NCBI GenBank assembly: GCA_041481485.1
Contig: JBGPBY010000511.1
Span: 1 to 5,286, forward strand
Length of the DNA stretch: 5,286 bases
Origin: JBGPBY01 sp041481485
Lineage (GTDB): Bacteria > Acidobacteriota > Terriglobia > 20CM-2-55-15
Direction: 5' to 3'
Positions 1 through 5,286 of this stretch are shown here, in pieces; within the stretch, counting starts at the first letter, position 1; each line of letters opens with the position of its first letter. Both the position numbers and the translations under genes were made by a program. The notes under the pieces are model-generated. The model was given only the letters and a program-made list of their open reading frames with translations, did no database searches and was not told the origin of the DNA.

Positions 1-9
1 GATGGCTGC

Positions 10-19
10 GCCCGCGGGC
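10..19. repeat. 10-bp perfect GC palindrome near the window edge
   Basis: The ten bases GCCCGCGGGC equal their own reverse complement. They lie in a GC-rich stretch (about 1-48) that gives way to AT-richer sequence (about 49-90). No gene can be supported here. The piece could belong to a dispersed intergenic repeat or to the start of a divergent gene beyond the left edge; one copy cannot decide this. Confidence 0.3.
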
Positions 20-155
20 TTGCATTCGCTCCGCTCATAGACCGCCCCTATAGTCGCAAAAATCGAATTCATTTACACATTCTGTGACCGCGCCTACAGT
101 TTGGGGGCCGCGGAGGCGAGGGCCTTTCCATGACCAGATGTGATAGGTTAGCCGC

Positions 156-171
156 GTTTTATTGACACTCC
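156..171 (+). promoter_or_regulatory. Upstream element copy 1 (GTTTTATTGACACTCC)
   Basis: This 16-bp stretch recurs with 15 of 16 bases identical at 1864-1879, ahead of the cytochrome gene; the first 12 bases match exactly. It contains TTGACA (162-167), the consensus sigma-70 -35 hexamer. Read as a -35 box, however, the -10 box would fall on 185-190 (GCACGA, no resemblance to TATAAT), and transcription would begin after the ATG at 193. A plain -35 role is therefore doubtful for this copy. A regulator site, or a -10-like TTTTAT at 157-162, are alternatives. The recurrence is seen directly; the function is inferred. Confidence 0.45.
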
Positions 172-179
172 AAAATGCT

Positions 180-185
180 AAGGAG
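180..185 (+). promoter_or_regulatory. Shine-Dalgarno site that fixes the esterase start at 193
   Basis: AAGGAG lies 7 bases before the ATG at 193, which is ideal spacing. The in-frame ATG at 175 lies upstream of this site and has no purine-rich site of its own, so the longer reading with six extra residues is rejected. Confidence 0.8.
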
Positions 186-192
186 CACGACC

Positions 193-1794
193 ATGCATCG
201 CACCCACTCCATGTGGCTCGTTGTCAGCGCAGCCCTGGTTCTGACTCCGGTGAGCACGGCCCGCGGGCAGGCATTTGCCGAACTCAAGAGTTCTCTGGTG
301 GACTACTCAAAAGCGGAAATGCAGCCCAGAAAGACGTGCGAAACATTGGGCCGGTTCAAGGAGAAGGACATCGCGCAGATTTCAGCAACCGCGATTCCGG
401 CAGCCGGCGCAATTCCGGCTCACTGCCGAGTCAAAGGCACGCTTACACCGGAGATTGCATTTGAAGTGAGCCTGCCTGAAAAATGGAACGGACGTTTCTA
501 CATGATTGGCAACGGCGGCCACGCCGGTGAAAGCCTGGAAGATGCCGGCCGCGTGAACCAGCGCAACGAAGCGCTGCGGCTCGGCTTTGCGTTTGCGCAA
601 ACCAACACAGGGCATGATTCGGTCAAGGAACCGGGCGCATCGTTCGTGCTCAGCAATCCGCAAAAGGCGATCGACTACGCGTATCGCGCCGTGCATCTGA
701 CAGCCGTCACCGCCAAGGACATTACAAAGGACTACTACGGCAAGGACGTTTTGCGCTCCTATTGGAATTCCTGCTCCAACGGCGGACGTCAGGGTCTTCT
801 CGAGGCGCAGCGCTATCCGGAAGACTTTGATGGCATCGTTGCCAACGCACCGTGGGTAGATCAGACCGGCTTTACTATCGGTGCGATGTGGAATCAGAAG
901 GCATTGAGCCAGGCCGGCGTCACTCCCGCGAAGCTGGCGTTCATGGCCGACAAAGTGATGGAGCGGTGCGACACAATCGACGGTTTGAAGGACGGACTCA
1001 TCGACGACCCGCGCAAATGCGCATTCGATCCCGCACGAGACGTTCCGGTGTGCGCGGCCGGCACCGATGGCGCAGATTGTCTTACTTCGACTCAGGCATC
1101 GGCGATCGCGAAGGTGTACAGCGGGCCAATGAGCAAGAACGGAGAAGGCATATTTCCGGGATACATGCCCGGCAGCGAGGCCGTCGTTACGGGCCTCTTC
1201 GGCGGCGGTGGAACAGGCAGCGGCTGGCTGAACGTGATCGTGTCACAGTCCGACGCCAAACCGGCGGACTTCAATCTGGCCGAGAACACCATGCGGTATC
1301 TCGTGAACAAACCGCCGAAGCCGGACTATGACTACAAGACCTTCGATTTCGATCGCGACATTCATTTGCTCGACAATTGGAGCAAGCTTGCGGACGCAAA
1401 GAATCCGGATCTTTCGAGATTCAAAAAGCGTGGCGGCAAGCTGTTGATGACCTATGGCTGGGCCGACCCGATTCTCCAACCCATGATGGGAGTGAATTAC
1501 TACGAACAGGCTGTTGCGAAAAACGGAGCCGATACCCGGGACTTCTTCCGCCTTTTCATGGTTCCCGGCATGGGGCACTGCGGCGGCGGCATCGGGCCCG
1601 ATCGCAACGATGCCATGACGGCCATGATCAACTGGGTCGAAAAAGGCAAGGCGCCGGATTCGATCCTGGCCAGCCGCGTCGTGGATAACAAGACTGTGCG
1701 CACACGTCCGCTTTGTCCATATCCGCAGGTCGCCCGCTATTCGGGACAGGGCAGCATCGACGATGCCGCGAACTTTCGTTGTTGGGCACCCTGA
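193..1794 (+). CDS. Secreted tannase/feruloyl esterase family hydrolase
   Basis: This 533-residue protein belongs to the tannase/feruloyl esterase family (Pfam PF07519), alpha/beta-hydrolases that cleave esters of phenolic acids; the PET-related MHETase is also a member. Residues 1-27 form a Sec signal peptide (hydrophobic MWLVVSAALVL, cleavage near STA or GQA), so it acts outside the cytoplasm. The family's CS-D-HC catalytic set is complete: Cys194-Ser195 (nucleophile, CSNGG), Asp425 (YGWADP) and His462-Cys463 (GMGHC), the two cysteines forming the disulfide that ties Ser to His. The lid contains D260-x-x-D263-x-L265-x-D267-x-L269, the pattern of the calcium site in MHETase and fungal members. 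Ten cysteines would allow five disulfides. The C-terminal RPLCPYPQVA and AANFRCWAP match the usual family ending. Length is normal and no damage is visible. The start at 193 follows AAGGAG. The substrate (gallate, ferulate or other aryl ester) cannot be read from sequence. It stands 114 bp before the cytochrome gene, so co-transcription is possible but not shown. Confidence 0.93.
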   Translation: MHRTHSMWLVVSAALVLTPVSTARGQAFAELKSSLVDYSKAEMQPRKTCETLGRFKEKDIAQISATAIPAAGAIPAHCRVKGTLTPEIAFEVSLPEKWNGRFYMIGNGGHAGESLEDAGRVNQRNEALRLGFAFAQTNTGHDSVKEPGASFVLSNPQKAIDYAYRAVHLTAVTAKDITKDYYGKDVLRSYWNSCSNGGRQGLLEAQRYPEDFDGIVANAPWVDQTGFTIGAMWNQKALSQAGVTPAKLAFMADKVMERCDTIDGLKDGLIDDPRKCAFDPARDVPVCAAGTDGADCLTSTQASAIAKVYSGPMSKNGEGIFPGYMPGSEAVVTGLFGGGGTGSGWLNVIVSQSDAKPADFNLAENTMRYLVNKPPKPDYDYKTFDFDRDIHLLDNWSKLADAKNPDLSRFKKRGGKLLMTYGWADPILQPMMGVNYYEQAVAKNGADTRDFFRLFMVPGMGHCGGGIGPDRNDAMTAMINWVEKGKAPDSILASRVVDNKTVRTRPLCPYPQVARYSGQGSIDDAANFRCWAP

Positions 1795-1808
1795 GGAATT
1801 GCGGACAG

Positions 1809-1832
1809 GCCGTCTGGTTGGTATCAAACGGC
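1809..1832 (+). terminator. Small hairpin after the esterase gene, weak terminator candidate
   Basis: GCCGT (1809-1813) pairs with ACGGC (1828-1832). After one mismatch (C1814/A1827), TGGT (1815-1818) pairs with ATCA (1823-1826) including one G-U pair, leaving a four-base loop. It begins 14 bases after the esterase stop. No run of T follows directly; the nearest T-rich stretch is at 1861-1869. It is therefore not a standard intrinsic terminator, and could be an mRNA 3'-end structure or chance. Confidence 0.25.
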
Positions 1833-1863
1833 TCGACTGAGTCCCACAAGTAAGTACCAATTT

Positions 1864-1879
1864 GTTTTATTGACAGTCC
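1864..1879 (+). promoter_or_regulatory. Upstream element copy 2, possible promoter of the cytochrome-DUF1552 operon
   Basis: GTTTTATTGACAGTCC differs from the copy at 156-171 only at base 13. TTGACA (1870-1875) is a perfect sigma-70 -35 hexamer. Sixteen bases on lies TAAGAC (1892-1897), a poor -10 (3 of 6 bases). If this is a promoter, transcription would start at about 1904-1909, at or just before the ATG at 1909. Both copies are also followed by CCAAAAT (170-176 and 1901-1907), though at different distances, so that shared word may be chance. Confidence 0.45.
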
Positions 1880-1908
1880 CCCTGCCGTGAATAAGACTAG
1901 CCAAAATC

Positions 1909-4359
1909 ATGCGAAGACTGTGTTTTCTCCTTCTCTTGACGGCAGTTGTAGCACGTGTACAGTCTCAGCGCCCCGACGATTTCCAGCAACAGGTATTGCC
2001 GGTCCTGACAAAGACCTGCATTGGCTGTCATAACGATCGGTCGCAGGCCGGAGGTTTCAGCTTTGAAGGCATTCGGGACGGGGCTGTGGCCGCACAGCGA
2101 CAGGATCTCTGGCAGAAGGTTCTAGATAAGCTGAGTGCAGCTCAGATGCCGCCTCGTCCGGCAGCGCCGTTGTCCGAGGCAGAGTCCGGAGCGGTGATGG
2201 GATGGATACGCAAGCTTCCCTCATTTGCTGCGTCCACCAACAGCGATGCGATACAAAATCCCGGGAGGGTGACGGCGCGCCGCCTGAATCGTGTCGAATA
2301 CAACAACACGATTCACGATCTACTTGGAGTTTCTCTCCGCCCGGCCGATGAGTTTCCGGTAGACGACTCCGGCTATGGCTTCGACAACATCGGTGATGTC
2401 CTGTCGATTTCGCCGCTCTTGATGGAAAAGTATCTGCGCGCCGCGCAGACGGTTTCGCGGGCTGCGATCTACGGAGAGTCGTATCCGGAGAAGCCCACGC
2501 TGCTCGTGAAACTCATGAGCAAGAAGATTCAGGACGACTCCATGGCTCGGGGTAACGTGACGCCGTTTTCGCTGCGCGGCGCAATCTATGCTTCGTTTCA
2601 CGCACCTGTGGAAGCGCAGTATGAATTTCGCATCCGCTACCAGAATTTCCGCGGCACCGAAACCGTTGTTCAGGATGATGGCGCGGCGGCGCGCGGCGCG
2701 CAGTCCGGCGGGCAACGGGCTCAGGCCGGGCAGGGCGGTCCGCGCGGAGGGCAGGCAGCAGCCTCAGGTGGCCGCGGCAATCGCGACGAGCAGAACCGTC
2801 TGGCGGCTCCACCAGTGGACTTGAAGTTTACGGTCGACGGCACGCCGGTCTTTTCGTACACCGTCGAAGGCAACGCCGACTACAACTATGCCCGAGGTGA
2901 AAATGTTGTACGCGTGAAGTTGATTCCCGGCGATCACGCAGTCCGTTTCTCATTCCCAGACTATGCCAATGTCGCAGATCCGCGAAAGCAGCTGAATCCC
3001 GACGGCCGCCGCAAGCTCTATGTCGACTATGTGGATATCGTCGGGCCTTTCTCCGTTTCAAGCGCGAGGCCGCCCGGCTTCAAAAGGATTTTCATCTGCG
3101 GCGAAGGCGGCCGCTATACGCCGACGTGCGCCAGGCAAATCGTAACCAATCTTTTGGAACGCGCCTATCGCCGTCCGGCCACAGAATCGGAAGTTTCAAA
3201 GATGATGGATCTTGTCGCCCAGGTCCAGAAGCTCGACTCGTTTGAGGAGGCGATACGCGTGGTCACCGAAGCGGTATTAATCTCACCGAACTTCCTGTTC
3301 CGCATTGAACGGGATCCGGCTGGCAAATCCGGCGGCGGAAGCTATGAGCTCAGCGATTACGAATTGGCATCACGGCTTTCCTATTTCCTGTGGAGCAGCA
3401 TGCCGGACGATGAACTTTTCCGCGCGGCTGAGAAGAAGCAGCTTCGAGGCGGGGATGCACTGGCAGTGCAAGTTCGACGGATGCTCGCGGATCCGAAAGC
3501 CTCGGCGCTTGTGGAGAATTTTGGCGAACAGTGGTTGAACCTGAGGCTGATGGATCGCACGAAGCCGGACGCAGCGAAATTCGGTGGCGTCGATGACGAG
3601 TTGCTTGAAGCCATGCGGCGGGAGTCACGGCTGTTCATCGCCACAGTATTCCAGGAGAACATCAGCGTTCTGGACTTCATCGACGGCCGCTTCACCTTTC
3701 TGAATGGCCCCCTCGCGCGCTATTACGGAATTTCCGGAATCGATGGCGAAGCTTTTCAGCGTGTCGAACTGGATGGTGAGCAGCGCAGCGGGATTATCAC
3801 GCAAGCCTCGATCCTGAGCATTTCTTCCTACGCCACACGCACCTCTCCGGTGTTGCGAGGAAAGTGGGTACTCGATACGCTGCTTGGCGCAGCGCCTCCT
3901 CCTCCGCCTGACGGTATTCCACCCCTGGTGGAAAAGGATCTCGGTACAGCGGCTTCGATGCGGCAGCGGCTCGAGCAGCATCGCGCGAGCCCGAGTTGTG
4001 CGGCATGTCACAACGCGATGGATCCCATCGGTTTCGGGCTTGAAAACTACGATGCCGCAGGAGCATGGCGAAGCAAGGATGGCAATTTCGACATCGATAA
4101 TTCCGGAACGCTCCCTGACGGGCGGTCTTTCGCAGGCGCGAAAGCGCTGAAGCAGATTCTGAAGGCCGATGCCGGCCAATTCGCTCGCCATTTCACGGAC
4201 AAGTTAATGACGTATGCGTTTGGGCGGGGACTCGAACGAGCGGATCGTTCGGTTGTGGATCAGATTGTTCAAGATGCCGCAAGCAACAACTATAGGTTTG
4301 AAACTCTGGTGAATCAGATCGTGAACAGCCGCCCGTTCAGAATGCGGGCAACATCCTGA
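1909..4359 (+). CDS. Secreted two-haem planctomycete-type cytochrome c, DUF1592/PSD multidomain protein
   Basis: This 816-residue protein has the multidomain layout of 'planctomycete cytochrome' (PSD/PSCyt) proteins, whose reaction is unknown. A Sec signal peptide occupies residues 1-19 (cleavage near VQS). PSCyt1 follows with haem site CIGCH at 37-41 and likely axial Met80 in QMPP. Next come PSD3/DUF1587 (about 121-185, ARRLNRVEYNNTIHDLLG), a beta-rich region resembling the calcium-dependent xylan-binding CBM60 domain (about 195-380), PSD5/DUF1595 (about 405-465), PSD4/DUF1592 (about 479-610, ELASRLSYFLWSSMPDDELF), PSCyt3/DUF1588 (about 625-720, second haem site CAACH at 697-701) and PSD2/DUF1585 (about 740-811). 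Cys397 and Cys407 may form the disulfide common before PSD5. Both haem motifs are intact, so two c-type haems should be attached outside the cytoplasm. A Gly/Ala/Gln/Arg-rich stretch interrupts the CBM-like region (256-300). The ATG at 1909 is the first start after an in-frame stop at 1888, but has no good Shine-Dalgarno site. It is followed after 12 bp by its usual DUF1552 partner. Domain edges are estimates; the CBM60 call is the least sure. Confidence 0.93.
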   Translation: MRRLCFLLLLTAVVARVQSQRPDDFQQQVLPVLTKTCIGCHNDRSQAGGFSFEGIRDGAVAAQRQDLWQKVLDKLSAAQMPPRPAAPLSEAESGAVMGWIRKLPSFAASTNSDAIQNPGRVTARRLNRVEYNNTIHDLLGVSLRPADEFPVDDSGYGFDNIGDVLSISPLLMEKYLRAAQTVSRAAIYGESYPEKPTLLVKLMSKKIQDDSMARGNVTPFSLRGAIYASFHAPVEAQYEFRIRYQNFRGTETVVQDDGAAARGAQSGGQRAQAGQGGPRGGQAAASGGRGNRDEQNRLAAPPVDLKFTVDGTPVFSYTVEGNADYNYARGENVVRVKLIPGDHAVRFSFPDYANVADPRKQLNPDGRRKLYVDYVDIVGPFSVSSARPPGFKRIFICGEGGRYTPTCARQIVTNLLERAYRRPATESEVSKMMDLVAQVQKLDSFEEAIRVVTEAVLISPNFLFRIERDPAGKSGGGSYELSDYELASRLSYFLWSSMPDDELFRAAEKKQLRGGDALAVQVRRMLADPKASALVENFGEQWLNLRLMDRTKPDAAKFGGVDDELLEAMRRESRLFIATVFQENISVLDFIDGRFTFLNGPLARYYGISGIDGEAFQRVELDGEQRSGIITQASILSISSYATRTSPVLRGKWVLDTLLGAAPPPPPDGIPPLVEKDLGTAASMRQRLEQHRASPSCAACHNAMDPIGFGLENYDAAGAWRSKDGNFDIDNSGTLPDGRSFAGAKALKQILKADAGQFARHFTDKLMTYAFGRGLERADRSVVDQIVQDAASNNYRFETLVNQIVNSRPFRMRATS
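2674..2808 (+). other. Low-complexity insert coding for residues 256-300 of the cytochrome
   Basis: About 45 residues are almost entirely Gly, Ala, Gln and Arg with a few Ser, Asp and Asn, and contain no bulky hydrophobic residue except Leu298. The DNA is correspondingly GC-rich, with GCGCGGCGGCGCGCGGCGCG at its start. It separates the strand-like YEFRIRYQNFRG from VDLKFTVDGTPVF within the carbohydrate-binding-like region, so it should be a disordered surface loop. The frame stays open on both sides and family motifs continue after it, so it is not a frameshift artefact. Confidence 0.7.
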
Positions 4360-4360
4360 C

Positions 4361-4365
4361 GGAGG
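4361..4365 (+). promoter_or_regulatory. Shine-Dalgarno site that decides the TTG start of the DUF1552 gene
   Basis: GGAGG begins two bases after the cytochrome stop codon and lies 6 bases before TTG at 4372. It complements the 16S rRNA 3' end very well and is the only such site here. The first in-frame ATG (4435) would remove the Tat signal and has no comparable site. Confidence 0.8.
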
Positions 4366-4371
4366 ATTCTC

Positions 4372-5286
4372 TTGAAACGACTTTCACGCCGCACCGTACT
4401 ACGAGGCCTCGGGGCAACCCTGGCATTGCCCTTCATGGATGCCATGCTTCCAGCGTTCGCATCGCCTGCCGTCCAGAAATCCCTTGCCGTAAATCGCATG
4501 GCGTTTCTTTACGTGCCGAATGGAATTGTGATGGAAGCATGGACTCCTGCGGGTACTGCCGATTCAACTCCTTTGGGAGAGTTGCCGCGCATCACGAGCA
4601 TTCTTGCGCCTCATCGCGACGAGATTTCGATACTGTCCGGCCTGACTTCGGACGGCGGCCGGGCGCACGGCGACGGACCGGGCGATCACGGCCGCGCCGG
4701 TGCTGCGTATCTCACGGGCGTGCATCCGAAAAAAACTTACGGCAAGGATCTTAAGACCGGCGTGTCCATGGATCAGATTGCCGCCCGCCAGCTCGAGAGC
4801 AAAACGCGCTTCGGTTCACTCGAACTGGGATGTGAAGAGGGAATTCAGGGCGGCAATTGCGATAACGGCTATAGCTGCGCATACAGCAACAGCATTTCCT
4901 GGCGCACCGAGAACACTCCAAATCCGCCGGAGATCCGACCTCGCGCCGTGTTCGAACGCTTGTTCGGCGCTTCCGATGAGGAAAAGGATCCCGCAAAACG
5001 TCAGCGGCAGGCCGGCTACCGGCGAAGTATTCTGGACCTGGTACTCGGCGACGCCCAAAGCCTCCAGAAATCGCTCGGCGGGGACGATCGCCGCAAGCTG
5101 GACGAATACCTCACTTCAATTCGAGATGTTGAAAAGCGAATTCAAGGCGTGGAGCAGAACAATGCGGCGAAAGCTCCAGGCGACGCGCCATCGGCGAGCA
5201 TACCCACCGACTTTGCCGAGCATTCCCACTTGATGCTCGATCTGATGACGCTCGCGTTCCAGACCGATTCTACTCGCGTCGTTACC
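4372..5286 (+). CDS. DUF1552 (HXXSHH family) protein with Tat signal, 3' end beyond window
   Basis: The frame is open for exactly 305 codons from a TTG start to the window edge, so this is the N-terminal part only. Residues 5-11 (SRRTVLR) are a twin-arginine motif, followed by a hydrophobic stretch (GLGATLALPFMDAML) and an AFA cleavage site at about residue 30; the protein should be exported folded by Tat. The mature part matches DUF1552 (Pfam PF07586): MAFLYVPNGIVMEAW at 43-57, SILSGL at 86-91, H99 and GDHGRAGAAYLTG at 104-116, SMDQIAARQL at 129-138, a cysteine-bearing segment with C154, C163 and C169 (GGNCDNGYSCAYSNSISW), RAVFERLFG at 209-217, and LDEYLTSIRDVEKRI at 240-254. The HXXSHH motif that names the family lies further on and is not visible. 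Function is unknown; the His/Asp-rich segment at 99-106 suggests metal or cofactor binding, which is inference. It lies 12 bp after the cytochrome gene in one operon, the usual arrangement for this pair. Confidence 0.92.
   Translation, partial: MKRLSRRTVLRGLGATLALPFMDAMLPAFASPAVQKSLAVNRMAFLYVPNGIVMEAWTPAGTADSTPLGELPRITSILAPHRDEISILSGLTSDGGRAHGDGPGDHGRAGAAYLTGVHPKKTYGKDLKTGVSMDQIAARQLESKTRFGSLELGCEEGIQGGNCDNGYSCAYSNSISWRTENTPNPPEIRPRAVFERLFGASDEEKDPAKRQRQAGYRRSILDLVLGDAQSLQKSLGGDDRRKLDEYLTSIRDVEKRIQGVEQNNAAKAPGDAPSASIPTDFAEHSHLMLDLMTLAFQTDSTRVVT

Noticed and set aside
1..87. Frame open from the left edge to TGA at 85-87 as the tail of an upstream gene
   Set aside because: Only 28 codons are visible and none recalls a known C-terminus. 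This cannot be told from chance.
175..192. Longer esterase start at ATG 175
   Set aside because: It has no Shine-Dalgarno site upstream, while AAGGAG is ideally placed for ATG 193. The six added residues (MLRSTT) bring no family similarity.
1243..1860. 205-codon open frame on the minus strand inside the esterase gene
   Set aside because: It lies antisense to a clearly conserved region holding the catalytic Asp and His. The translation is Arg/Pro/His-rich with no recognisable motif, as expected for a shadow of GC-rich coding DNA.
3889..3927. Proline run (APPPPPDGIPP, around residues 663-671) as an unusual repeat
   Set aside because: A proline-rich stretch just after the LRGKWVLDTLLG motif is normal for the DUF1588/PSCyt3 domain, so it is a family feature.
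3625..4191. 188-codon open frame on the minus strand inside the cytochrome gene
   Set aside because: It is antisense to the conserved PSD4, PSCyt3 and second haem regions, and its product shows no domain or sensible composition.
4700..5233. 177-codon + strand frame overlapping the DUF1552 gene
   Set aside because: The DUF1552 frame is unbroken from 4372 to the edge with family motifs throughout. The alternative product is Arg/Ala/Ser-rich and matches no known family.

Overview
The window looks like a piece of a GC-rich, Gram-negative-type bacterial chromosome, most likely an acidobacterium of the Solibacter/Bryobacterales kind. That guess rests on gene content only. Secreted tannase-family esterases, and 'planctomycete-type' cytochrome/PSD proteins paired with DUF1552 proteins, are typical of Acidobacteriota, Planctomycetota, Verrucomicrobiota and Myxococcota. 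No phylogenetic marker is present. All three genes lie on the + strand and all three products carry export signals.

Layout: 1-192 is non-coding leader DNA. It holds a 10-bp GC palindrome near the edge, a 16-bp element (156-171) and a strong Shine-Dalgarno site. 193-1794 encodes a secreted tannase/feruloyl-esterase-family hydrolase with an intact CS-D-HC catalytic set and a calcium-site motif in the lid. 1795-1908 is a 114-bp spacer with a small hairpin and a second copy of the 16-bp element (15/16 identical). 1909-4359 encodes an 816-residue secreted c-type cytochrome with two CxxCH sites and the PSCyt1-PSD3-(CBM60-like)-PSD5-PSD4-PSCyt3-PSD2 layout. 4372-5286 is the 5' part of a DUF1552 (HXXSHH family) gene. 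It starts at TTG behind a strong Shine-Dalgarno site, carries a Tat signal and runs off the window.

How they may work together: the cytochrome and DUF1552 genes are 12 bp apart and surely form an operon. This pair recurs in the phyla above but has no established biochemical function. The esterase has its own spacer, but shares the upstream element with the cytochrome gene, which suggests common control. A reasonable but unproven picture is an extracytoplasmic module for plant-derived material: the esterase releases phenolic acids, and the haem protein, possibly bound to carbohydrate, performs redox chemistry with its Tat-exported partner. The sequence itself shows the domains, export signals, operon spacing and shared element. 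The substrate and the reaction are not visible in it.
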